Shown piece after piece: positions 35,490 to 42,540 of a DNA stretch of 64,000 bases (positions are counted from its first letter, which is position 1; each line of letters starts with the position of its first letter). Source of the stretch: Alteromonas mediterranea DE. Lineage in GTDB: Bacteria; Pseudomonadota; Gammaproteobacteria; Enterobacterales; Alteromonadaceae. A program made the translations under genes and the position numbers. The notes beneath the pieces are model-generated. The model did no database searches, was not told where the DNA came from, and worked only from the letters and a program-made list of their open reading frames with translations. The stretch covers positions 2,285,676-2,349,675 of the forward strand of contig NC_011138.3 in the NCBI RefSeq assembly GCF_000020585.3, read 5' to 3'.

Positions 35490-35879
35490 ATGTCAGGGAC
35501 AATCGGAAAGATTGCAAAACTAATCGGTGTGAATAAAGAAACTATTCGCTTTTATGAGCGCAATGGCTTAATCAGTCAGCCACAAAAGCCCTCTGAGGGT
35601 TATCGATTATATCCTAAGGAAACGGTTGATAGGATCCGATTCATAAAACGCGCTCAAGAATTAGGATTTACGCTTAAAGAAATAGAATCTCTGCTGTCGT
35701 TAAATAGCGAGTGCTGTAGCAAGGTAGAAGCGCTAGCAAAACAGAGACTTGCATCTGTGCAATCTAAGCTGGAAGACCTAAAACAATTAGAGCATGCGCT
35801 ATTGGAGAGCATCACTAAGTGTCAGACGAATGATGATGATAGCCATTGCCCCATTATTAATGCCTTGTCACCAAAGTAA
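35490..35879 (+). CDS. merR: Mercury-responsive regulator MerR
   Basis: A 129-residue MerR with helix-turn-helix KIAKLIGVNKETIRFYERNGLI. The Hg(II) ligands are present: SECCSKV (about 82), ITKCQT (about 111) and SHCPII (about 120), the three-Cys pattern of true MerR. It is encoded on the same strand as merTPA, upstream of their promoter, rather than divergently as in Tn21. It represses and, with Hg(II), activates the promoter at 35939-35970. Confidence 0.92.
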   Translation: MSGTIGKIAKLIGVNKETIRFYERNGLISQPQKPSEGYRLYPKETVDRIRFIKRAQELGFTLKEIESLLSLNSECCSKVEALAKQRLASVQSKLEDLKQLEHALLESITKCQTNDDDSHCPIINALSPK

Positions 35880-35938
35880 ATGTATCTAACTATCTAGAGC
35901 ATCCCGCTAACAAATCACAATGAAATAACTAATCAAGC

Positions 35939-35970
35939 TTGACTCTGTACTAAGGTACATACTTTATACT
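35939..35970 (+). promoter_or_regulatory. MerR-type promoter/operator for merTPA
   Basis: -35 TTGACT (35939-35944) and -10 TATACT (35965-35970) are separated by 20 bases. The spacer holds the dyad GTACTAAGGTAC. The over-long spacer with an internal dyad is the standard MerR-controlled design. The merT start follows 33 bases after the -10. Confidence 0.85.
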
Positions 35971-36002
35971 CGGTGCTATCTTATGCAATATCGAGATTAA
36001 AT

Positions 36003-36350
36003 ATGATCAACGACGACTCTAAAATGCCGATGGTGGGAGGTATTATCGCGGCGATCGGGGCAGGCATTTGTTGTGTAGGTCCGTTAGTCCTATTGTTGCT
36101 TGGAATAAGTGGCTCATGGATTAGTAGCCTAACCGCTTTTGAACCATACCGTCCAGTTTTTGTAGTGACCGTCATGCTCTTCCTTGGCTATGCAGGTTAT
36201 AAAATCCATCGGCCGATTGAAAAATGCCAACCAGGCAGTGTCTGCGCAATTCCGCAAACAAGGCGTCGTCGTCAAATTGCCTTTTGGATAACGTCATTAA
36301 TAGCACTTGTTTTGATCACAAGTAACTATTGGCTAGTTTGGTTAATCTGA
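36003..36350 (+). CDS. merT: Mercuric transport protein MerT
   Basis: About 115 residues from ATG 36003 with three membrane helices. The Hg-binding Cys pair in helix 1 is seen in AGICCVGPLVLLLLG, and the second cytoplasmic pair is in EKCQPGSVCAIP. It carries Hg(II) from MerP across the inner membrane to MerA. The third helix is WITSLIALVLITSNYWLVWL. First gene of merTPA. Confidence 0.92.
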   Translation: MINDDSKMPMVGGIIAAIGAGICCVGPLVLLLLGISGSWISSLTAFEPYRPVFVVTVMLFLGYAGYKIHRPIEKCQPGSVCAIPQTRRRRQIAFWITSLIALVLITSNYWLVWLI

Positions 36351-36400
36351 TTTCGAGAACCTTACACAATCCCTAAAACATTTTAAAACAGGAAAATATT

Positions 36401-36679
36401 ATGAAAAAACTATTACTTACGATGGCTTTACTTTCAAGCACCACCGCGTGGGCAGAGTTAAAAACAGTCACGCTAGAAGTACCTAGCATGAATTGTGTTA
36501 CTTGTCCCGTTACGGTCAAATTAGCACTGAAAAAAGTGGAAGGTGTGAAAACAGTCGAAGCCACATATGAGCCAAATGAAGCTATTGTTACTTTCGACGA
36601 TACGAAAACCAATACAAAAGAGTTAATGGCAGCCACCGAGAATGCAGGCTATTCGTCTAACGTAAAAAGTAGCGATTAA
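36401..36679 (+). CDS. merP: Periplasmic mercury-binding protein MerP
   Basis: 92 residues with signal peptide KKLLLTMALLSSTTAWA. The mature part is one heavy-metal-associated domain with the Hg site MNCVTCPV (GMTCxxC-type). It scavenges Hg(II) in the periplasm and hands it to MerT. It lies 50 bases after merT and four bases before merA. Confidence 0.94.
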   Translation: MKKLLLTMALLSSTTAWAELKTVTLEVPSMNCVTCPVTVKLALKKVEGVKTVEATYEPNEAIVTFDDTKTNTKELMAATENAGYSSNVKSSD

Positions 36680-36682
36680 TCT

Positions 36683-38122
36683 ATGAACGCACAAGGCAGC
36701 TCTAATTGTTGTGCAAGCAAGGCGAAGCAACTTCATGTTGCTATTATTGGCAGTGGATCTGCGGCATTCTCGTGCGCCATTAAAGCGGCAGAAAATGGTG
36801 CAAGGGTCACCATAATAGAAGGAGCCGACGTTATAGGCGGGTGTTGTGTTAATGTCGGCTGCGTTCCATCTAAAATTCTCATCCGCGCCGCTCAATTAGC
36901 ACATCAACAACGAAGCAACCCTTTTACAGGCATTGAAGACCACGAACCTAAGATAGACCGCACGCTTTTATCGCATCAACAAATCAGTCGCGTTGACGAA
37001 TTGAGAACTGCCAAATACCAAAATATACTGAAAAACAATCCGGCATTAACCTTGATTAAGGGGTATGCGCGGTTTAGTAGCAAAAATGCGCTGAACATTA
37101 CCCATGCTGACGGTACAGAAGTAACACTACTTGCAGACAAATTTCTTATTGCAACAGGCTCAACACCCACTTTCCCTAAAATAGAAGGACTACAAAACAC
37201 CCCATATTGGACTTCAACAGAAGCGTTGTTCGAAAAAGAGCTACCTAAGAGCCTTGCAGTAATTGGCTCATCGGTTGTCGCTGTAGAAATTGCTCAGGCA
37301 TATGCTCGATTAGGTTGCCAAGTTACTATTTTAGCGCGCAGTACCTTGTTGAAAAGTGAGGATCCACTGTTGGGTGATAGATTAAGTCAGTGTTTTGAGA
37401 AAGAGGGCATTGAAATAATAAATAATACCCAAGTCACTCGAATCACTCATGATGACAATGGTTTTTTCATACAGACCGAAGATGAGCAAGTGCTCTGTGA
37501 GAAGTTATTGATATCTACAGGTCGTCACGCAAACACTGTAGGACTTGATTTAGATGTAGTAGGTGTCAGGACCGATGGATCTGGCGCTGTCCTTGTTAAT
37601 GAAAAGCTTGAGACAAATGTTTCTCATATCTACGCTGCAGGTGATTGCTCAACCATACCTCAATATGTGTATGTTGCGGCGGCTGCAGGCAGCCGTGCCG
37701 GTTCAAATATGACTGGTGATAACTTGAAGCTAGACTTATCAATCATGCCTGCCGTTATTTTTACCGATCCGCAAGTTGCTACCGTTGGGTTATCAGAAGG
37801 TGAAGCTGAAAATCAGGGAATAAGCGTTATTAGCCGCGTATTAGAAATGGAAAATGTGCCAAGAGCCTTAGCCAACTTTGAGACAGACGGTTTTATAAAG
37901 TTAGTGGCAGATAAACAGTCCAATAAGCTTATCGGTGCGCAAATCTTAGCACACGAAGGTGGTGAGCTAATACAAAGTGCAGCCCTTGCTATACACAATC
38001 AAATGACAATTGAAGATTTAGCAAACCAGCTTTTTCCTTATCTAACCATGGTTGAAGGTCTGAAACTGTGTGCGCAGACTTTTAATAAAGATGTGAGTGA
38101 GTTGTCTTGTTGCGCTGGATAA
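36683..38122 (+). CDS. merA: Mercuric reductase MerA (without NmerA domain)
   Basis: A 479-residue FAD/NADPH disulfide oxidoreductase that reduces Hg(II) to volatile Hg(0) in the cytoplasm. The FAD-binding GSGSAAFSCAIKAAENGA motif starts at about residue 23. The redox pair is in GGCCVNVGCVPSK, and the C-terminal Hg-delivery pair is in ELSCCAG. The N-terminal HMA domain (NmerA) of longer MerA proteins is missing, although a Cys pair remains at SNCCASKAK. Last gene of the element, ending 84 bases before the right inverted repeat. Confidence 0.95.
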   Translation: MNAQGSSNCCASKAKQLHVAIIGSGSAAFSCAIKAAENGARVTIIEGADVIGGCCVNVGCVPSKILIRAAQLAHQQRSNPFTGIEDHEPKIDRTLLSHQQISRVDELRTAKYQNILKNNPALTLIKGYARFSSKNALNITHADGTEVTLLADKFLIATGSTPTFPKIEGLQNTPYWTSTEALFEKELPKSLAVIGSSVVAVEIAQAYARLGCQVTILARSTLLKSEDPLLGDRLSQCFEKEGIEIINNTQVTRITHDDNGFFIQTEDEQVLCEKLLISTGRHANTVGLDLDVVGVRTDGSGAVLVNEKLETNVSHIYAAGDCSTIPQYVYVAAAAGSRAGSNMTGDNLKLDLSIMPAVIFTDPQVATVGLSEGEAENQGISVISRVLEMENVPRALANFETDGFIKLVADKQSNKLIGAQILAHEGGELIQSAALAIHNQMTIEDLANQLFPYLTMVEGLKLCAQTFNKDVSELSCCAG

Positions 38123-38205
38123 TAAATATAATTCTATTCACGAATTAACGCTACTCGACGGAGTATTTTTATAAAGTCAGTAAGAATCCAACAATAAAAT
38201 CAGTT

Positions 38206-38253
38206 GCTTACAAATATTCATCAAAATTTAGGGACCTAAACGGTAGTTCAGCC
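38206..38253 (-). repeat. Right terminal inverted repeat of the transposon
   Basis: Read inward on the minus strand from 38253, it begins GGCTGAACTACCGTTTAGGT plus C, identical over 21 bases to the left end, with patchy identity to about position 48. It faces the left repeat as the two ends of one element. Confidence 0.85.
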
Positions 38254-38259
38254 TTAATA
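38254..38259 (+). repeat. Right target-site duplication (TTAATA)
   Basis: The same hexamer as 8697-8702, directly outside the right inverted repeat. Confidence 0.75.
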
Positions 38260-38685
38260 AGCGATAAAAGCAATTTAAAAACGTGTCATTAATAAGTTCA
38301 GCATGTTTAATTGCAAGCACTATATTTAATTCGGCGTCAGTACAACAAGGTTAATCATGAATAAAGTATTTACGTAATACACAGAGGAATTTAATGTAAA
38401 AGCGGATGACTTATCGTGGTTCAGATATTGAAATACTGCTTACTGAGCGCCAGTCTGAAAGCCGAAAAACGAAAACGGTACGAGTATCGCCATTTAACTG
38501 TGGTAGGTAAATTGGCCACGTTGCTATCACCTATTCCGCTAAGATAGCAGTATCAAAAAAGTGATAACCATGAGTATGGATGAAACAAGCCATTCAAGAC
38601 CTTGTGTTTATATTTAGCGCGTCGTTCTACGGCCAGAGGTCTTCGGTCTGCCACCTATTTTAGTGCATTTTTCAGGCAACGCTAC

Positions 38686-38730
38686 GTGAAATCTATAGGC
38701 ATAATAAGGGTATTGCCTTATAGATTTCAC
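38686..38730. repeat. Long hairpin with GTGAAATCTATA arms
   Basis: GTGAAATCTATAGGCA (38686-38701) pairs with TGCCTTATAGATTTCAC (38714-38730), with one bulged base in the second arm. No T run marks it as a terminator. Confidence 0.65.
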
Positions 38731-38831
38731 ACAGCGCACGCTTTTATCTGAACATAAATTGCGCGCAAATCGCGAAATTCTATTGCTTCTGTTTAAAAAG
38801 GCAGCCGTTAGACAACTAAACTAAGCGGGAA

Positions 38832-38869
38832 TTACCACAAGACTGTATGTAAATACAGCCTTGTGGTAA
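38832..38869. repeat. 17-bp-arm hairpin upstream of the tandem repeats
   Basis: TTACCACAAGACTGTAT (38832-38848) pairs with ATACAGCCTTGTGGTAA (38853-38869) with one mismatch and a 4-base loop. It ends 10 bases before the triplicate repeat. A terminator is possible but there is no T tract. Confidence 0.65.
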
Positions 38870-38879
38870 AGTGGCACCT

Positions 38880-38942
38880 AATAGGAAATACTACTGAACT
38901 AATAGGAAATACTACTGAACTAATAGGAAATACTACTGAACT
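38880..38942 (+). repeat. Three perfect tandem copies of a 21-bp unit
   Basis: Units at 38880-38900, 38901-38921 and 38922-38942 are identical, each beginning AATAGGAAATAC and ending TACTGAACT. They resemble iterons or binding sites of a DNA-binding protein. They lie about 210 bases upstream of the second tyrosine recombinase start. Confidence 0.9.
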
Positions 38943-39038
38943 ATCAGGCAAGGTATCCCGATTACGCGTTCTGTAAGCCTATATTTATTGAATAAACGTA
39001 TGGTTAGACCTGCGCGAATACAAGTATTACCTTGTTAC

Positions 39039-39072
39039 TTCACGCATGATAATTACAGTTATCATGCGTGAA
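39039..39072. promoter_or_regulatory. Perfect palindrome with Xer-like geometry before the recombinase
   Basis: Arms TTCACGCATGATAA (39039-39052) and TTATCATGCGTGAA (39059-39072) match perfectly around the 6-base centre TTACAG. The inner ends ATAA / TTAT and the 6-bp centre match the layout of dif, and CACGCAT resembles its XerC arm. It ends 79 bases before the recombinase ATG and may be its recombination core or an autoregulatory operator. Confidence 0.65.
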
Positions 39073-39151
39073 TAACTATTTAAATCAATACGTTACAAAA
39101 TTATTTATAATAGATACAATCTTATTGAACGCGCTACATGCAGGCCAATTC

Positions 39152-40342
39152 ATGTCATCTAAGCAAAAGATAACACATTTACACCCCCATAAAGTGAAGC
39201 GGCAAGCGACAAGTGATTCATTGGAATATAGCAATAATAGCAGCCACGCTTCCGGTTATTACGATTCTGGTAGTGGCTCCACTAAAGGAGGTGTCAATTC
39301 GCAACTCGTTTCGCCTTCACGTTCTTCATCTACGCATGATGTTGAAAGTTACTACCGAGAAATTTTTACTAAGTTACCGTACAACACGCAACGTGCGTAT
39401 ATTAGTGACTACAACGAATTCGCAATTTTTTGTAAGCAGGCTAATCTGCAAGGCTTCACCGACGATTTTAGCCACAATGAATTATGTATAAAGCAATATG
39501 TAGAAGAATTGTGTCGTTCTCCCCTCGCCTACAGAACGATTAAACGTCGTCTGTCTGCGCTCAGTAAATTTTTAGGTGTTGCTAAATTGCCTAACCCCAT
39601 CATCCGTTCTGCCTATTTAAGAGATTTTATAAGACTGTCTCTTATTGAAAATAGAAAGTATCGTTTGACACACAAACAGGCTGTTCCGCTTACCATTGAA
39701 ATGGTTGAACAAATAAATAACGCTATTATTCCCGACTCTTTGTTAGAACTAAGAGATATTGCCATTATTAACCTTATGTTCGATGCCTTACTGCGTGCAG
39801 ACGAATTAGTAAGAGTTTGTGTAGAAGATATTTCTGCCAGGAATAATACATTGCTTGTGGTTTCTTCTAAGAGTGATCAATCTGGACAAGGTCAATATAG
39901 GTATGTTTCCTCCAGTACGGTTTCTATGATCCAAGAGTATATAAATGAAGCAAATACTTGCCCTAAAACCAAACAAACCCGACATGTTTCAGATTTACGT
40001 GGGCTACACAAAGGCATACTTTTTCGACGATTGACGAATCATAAAACGGCACTATTGCCCTTTGACGAACAAATACCAAGTCATAAAGCAAACGTTCTTA
40101 ATTACTCAAGTGTCTATCGTATTTGGCGACGCATTGCCCATCGTGCTGGAATTTCCGAAAATATTACGCCACACAGTGGTCGCGTTGGCGGCGCAGTATC
40201 GCTTGCAGAAGATGGCGCATCTTTACCCGAACTGCAGCTTGCCGGGGGCTGGCAATCTCCAGAAATGCCGGGGCATTATACTAAACAAGCGAATGTAAAA
40301 CGGGGCGGCATGGCGAAATTGTCCGCCAAACGCAATCGATAA
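39152..40342 (+). CDS. Tyrosine recombinase/integrase (Cre/Xer-like) near dif
   Basis: About 396 residues from ATG 39152; the frame extends to GTG 39068, which lies inside the palindrome and is unlikely. A Ser-rich unstructured N-terminus is followed by a core-binding domain (YNTQRAYISDYNEFAIFCKQ). The catalytic domain has Arg in DALLRADELVRV, HSGRVGGAVSLAEDG (H-x-x-R, strongly Cre-like), Trp in GGWQSPEM and the probable Tyr nucleophile in GHYTKQA. Possible roles are mobile-element integration near dif or a resident recombinase. It lies outside the Tn3 element. Confidence 0.86.
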   Translation: MSSKQKITHLHPHKVKRQATSDSLEYSNNSSHASGYYDSGSGSTKGGVNSQLVSPSRSSSTHDVESYYREIFTKLPYNTQRAYISDYNEFAIFCKQANLQGFTDDFSHNELCIKQYVEELCRSPLAYRTIKRRLSALSKFLGVAKLPNPIIRSAYLRDFIRLSLIENRKYRLTHKQAVPLTIEMVEQINNAIIPDSLLELRDIAIINLMFDALLRADELVRVCVEDISARNNTLLVVSSKSDQSGQGQYRYVSSSTVSMIQEYINEANTCPKTKQTRHVSDLRGLHKGILFRRLTNHKTALLPFDEQIPSHKANVLNYSSVYRIWRRIAHRAGISENITPHSGRVGGAVSLAEDGASLPELQLAGGWQSPEMPGHYTKQANVKRGGMAKLSAKRNR

Positions 40343-40561
40343 CCCACTGAAAAAAATAAAGTATTTTTCGTTAAATGGTTACGCGTAACATTGGTCAATA
40401 TCAACAGCACCCTACTCTGCAACGCTTTGTTATCTTTACCAATCTAAATACGTATTCCCTGCGTAACAACTGCATACATTATCGAATCTAGTTTGCGTAC
40501 GGTGTAGGTATTCAATCACCTCAAGTACGACATGTTTTTGCTTTACGTAAAGGAGTTATAT

Positions 40562-40912
40562 ATGAGTAGCGGAATCGATACAAAGCACGGCAAACTACTG
40601 GCAGAGTTAGTCGTTCCCTCTTCGTCTTGGCATGTTCAACCAGAGAAACAAGACCCCTTTAAATCGAAAGAAGCAGCGGTTGAGTATCTGAACTCTCATA
40701 ATGAGCCCTTATATCTTCATGTACCACTGGCACAGTCTGATGATTTCGTACGCATTTGCGTTACCTCACGAGATGACGATGTAGTATTTACGATTAAAGA
40801 CATCAGTAAGGGTGGCGAAACTTCAATTCACTATTCGCACATAAAGAATTTAGACAGCACTATTCGAACGTTAGTTAATGAGTCGTGTGACAAAAAAATA
40901 AAGTCGCTTTAG
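40562..40912 (+). CDS. Hypothetical protein, 116 aa
   Basis: ATG 40562 has GGAG seven bases upstream. The protein is soluble and acidic-mixed, without a signal peptide or membrane segment. I do not recognise a family. Strand-rich patches (YLHVPLAQSDDFVRICVTS, DDDVVFTIKDIS) suggest a small alpha/beta fold. It is convergent with dgkA; a perfect palindrome lies between. Confidence 0.65.
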   Translation: MSSGIDTKHGKLLAELVVPSSSWHVQPEKQDPFKSKEAAVEYLNSHNEPLYLHVPLAQSDDFVRICVTSRDDDVVFTIKDISKGGETSIHYSHIKNLDSTIRTLVNESCDKKIKSL

Positions 40913-40922
40913 TAACCCCACG

Positions 40923-40966
40923 TATTATTACTTGGTTACCATAAAATTGATAACCAAGTAATAATA
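40923..40966. terminator. Perfect 16-bp palindrome at the convergent gene ends
   Basis: TATTATTACTTGGTTA (40923-40938) pairs exactly with TAACCAAGTAATAATA (40951-40966) around a 12-base loop. The dgkA stop and last codons lie inside it. Its place between convergent genes suits a bidirectional terminator, though no T run follows. Confidence 0.6.
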
Positions 40967-41289
40967 GCAAGCAAGAGGCTAACGAAGACAGCGGCCGAGC
41001 CAATATCTTTTGCTCGTCCAATGAGTTCGTGGAAGTCGGTTGTTATATGATCGCAGAGCTTTTCAATCGCGGTATTGAGAAGCTCTGTGATCAAGACAAT
41101 AAACAACGACACGATAAGCAGTAATTTTTCTACCGTTGAAATGTTCAAGAGCAAAGCCGTGGGGACTAATAAGCTCATCGCCATTAATTCCTGCCTTATC
41201 GCCGCCTCACTTTTAAATGCGGCACGCAGCCCTTTGATTGAATAATGGGTTGCAAAAAGAAGCCTAGAGAACCCTGTCCGTTTGATCAT
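40936..41289 (-). CDS. dgkA: Diacylglycerol kinase
   Basis: About 117 residues from ATG 41289, aligning with E. coli DgkA (122 aa) from TGFSRLLFATHYSIKGLRAAF. The integral-membrane kinase signature is present: Glu in KSEAAIRQE, the ITELLNTAIEKLCD motif and GRAKDIGSAAVF. It phosphorylates diacylglycerol to phosphatidic acid, recycling membrane lipid. A TTG 24 bases upstream could extend it by eight residues. Confidence 0.93.
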   Translation of the reverse strand: MIKRTGFSRLLFATHYSIKGLRAAFKSEAAIRQELMAMSLLVPTALLLNISTVEKLLLIVSLFIVLITELLNTAIEKLCDHITTDFHELIGRAKDIGSAAVFVSLLLAIITWLSILW

Positions 41290-41357
41290 TTTTAGTATTA
41301 TTCGTTCCCACAAAAATCATCACGCTAGCGAAGCTTCATGACAGTCGAATGACATCG

Positions 41358-41776
41358 CTATACTTTTACCGCCAACACATCTGTTTTTACACCGTGAAGC
41401 ACAGCATTTGCGGTTGAACCGAGTAAAAGCCGCAACCCACTTTGACCATGGGTGCCTACAACAATGAGATCGGCGTTAATTTTTTCAGCCATATGGTGAA
41501 TCTCATCAGCGGGCGAACCTATTTCAACATTGACATGGCTATAGGGAATATCATGCTTTGCTGCCACATCTTTTAGCTGCCTTAAGGCTGCTCTCTTACA
41601 TCTGTGAAAAATCTTTTCTAAAAGAAACCGTAGGGCTCCATATTAGTTTGGGGGTATGCGACATATAGCAAGTGGAGCTTATGGCTATTACCAGCGATGG
41701 AAATCGCTCTTTCTACTACCACGTTGTAATCAGAATACACATCTATAGGTACTAAAATCGTATTGTAGCTTTGCAT
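41358..41776 (-). pseudogene. UspA-type universal stress protein, frameshifted
   Basis: The first frame from ATG 41776 (GGGAGA upstream) encodes MQSYNTILVPIDVYSD and stops at 41618 after MEPYGFF. A second frame resumes with ALRQLKDVAAKHDIPYSHV and carries the Usp nucleotide motif VVGTHGQSGLRLLLGSTANAVL. Adding one T to the T run at about 41622 joins them as GFFLEKIFHRCKRAALRQLK, a normal-length protein of about 140 residues. A single-base loss is inferred. Confidence 0.85.
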
Positions 41777-41974
41777 AGCTTTTCTCCCGTTGTGATAAAA
41801 AGTTAACGCCAAATAATCGCTTTGCTTTTGCGTAAACTTGATAACAAAAGATTATCTTGTGTTTATTGTTAATACTTTGCGCTAGGTCAATATAAGTTCC
41901 AACAGCTACTTCATACTAAATTTATCAACTGAGCTTTGAGCTATCATATAGTAAAGTAATAGAAGGAATAAGTG

Positions 41975-42448
41975 ATGAAGACCGCAATCATACTGCTAGC
42001 TACGCTTCTGCTTTTTGCCTGTGAGCAAGGCGCAAAATCACCCAGAGGGTTTAGTTTACCCGAAGGCAACGCGGAACAAGGTTATCTGGTTTTTAAAAAA
42101 TATCAGTGCCAAGATTGCCATAGAATTGCTGGCGAAGGCGAAGATGACAGCGCCCAATACTTGTTGGTTAAACCTATACCGCTAGGCGGAAGTAGTGGCA
42201 GAATTAAGACTTATGCAGCACTTGTGACAAGCATCATCAATCCTTCACACAAATTGACACCCCGACAGCCTGCAAGCTTTACAAGTGAAGATGGTGTTTC
42301 CTTGATGCGCGTTGTTAATGACGAACTCACCGTTTCCGAGCTCATAGATTTGGTGGCATACCTTCAACCAAAATATAAAGTCTCACCTTATAGAACCAGT
42401 GACTATCGTCTTTATCAATTACGTATTCCAGAAAAGAAAGTGGAATAG
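41975..42448 (+). CDS. Cytochrome c-type lipoprotein
   Basis: About 157 residues from ATG 41975 (AAGGA seven bases upstream). The signal sequence ends in lipobox LLFAC, so it is probably lipid-anchored. One haem motif, CQDCH, lies about residue 45, with a likely Met ligand later (SLMRVV). AEQGYLVFKKYQCQDCHRIAGEGED is typical of small class I cytochromes c. It may shuttle electrons in the envelope; the partner is unknown. Confidence 0.85.
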   Translation: MKTAIILLATLLLFACEQGAKSPRGFSLPEGNAEQGYLVFKKYQCQDCHRIAGEGEDDSAQYLLVKPIPLGGSSGRIKTYAALVTSIINPSHKLTPRQPASFTSEDGVSLMRVVNDELTVSELIDLVAYLQPKYKVSPYRTSDYRLYQLRIPEKKVE

Positions 42449-42461
42449 CAAAAAAGCACGT

Positions 42462-42496
42462 ACACGCCTGGTCTTAGAGAAATTGGCCAGGAGTGT
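42462..42496. terminator. Hairpin between convergent cytochrome c and GltB-like genes
   Basis: ACACGCCTGG (42462-42471) pairs with CCAGGAGTGT (42487-42496) with one mismatch. It lies between two convergent stops. Confidence 0.5.
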
Positions 42497-42540
42497 AAAT
42501 GCCTTTTCATGAAATCACCGTTCTCGTTGCTAGTAGCGCT

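Larger units (their letters stand above)
8703..38253. mobile_element. 29.55-kb Tn3-family heavy-metal resistance transposon
   Basis: The element is defined by inverted ends (8703-8750 and 38206-38253) and flanking TTAATA duplications. A Tn3-family transposase sits just inside the left end with its stop 80 bases from the tip, the usual arrangement for this family. Cargo, left to right: SprT-like relic, CadR/PbrR regulator, CDF and Czc set 1, CDF and Czc set 2, TonB receptor, czcA remnant, AraC/MBL/transglutaminase block, tyrosine recombinase, merRTPA. Long ends plus a tyrosine rather than serine recombinase recall the Tn4651/Tn5041 branch of Tn3 elements; that placement is inference. Confidence 0.85.
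38260..39038. other. Gene-poor, hairpin-rich region right of the transposon
   Basis: About 780 bases with no convincing gene. A 34-codon frame (38406-38510) lacks a well-placed ribosome site. The stretch contains a long hairpin (38686-38730), a 17-bp-arm hairpin (38832-38869) and three tandem 21-bp units (38880-38942). Before the transposon landed, this region was continuous with the dif region at 8.3-8.7 kb. Confidence 0.65.

Noticed and set aside
38206..38253. Element extending outward from the right repeat
   Set aside because: The repeats face inward toward tnpA and mer, and TTAATA lies outside both; an outward element would have no second end here.
38406..38510. 34-codon frame right of the transposon
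   Set aside because: The nearest purine-rich ribosome-like stretch is too far upstream; no known small protein recognised.
8015..38690. 12-base repeat ACGCTACGTGAA at 8015-8026 and 38679-38690
   Set aside because: Twelve-base matches are expected by chance in 64 kb; no structure around the two copies agrees.
38832..38942. Integron attC site or CRISPR array
   Set aside because: Repeats are directly adjacent with no spacers, and the recombinase lacks an integron-integrase signature; no cas genes.
40378..40389. Palindrome GTTACGCGTAAC and a similar one near 44318
   Set aside because: Short and only two imperfectly matching copies; no regulator can be assigned.
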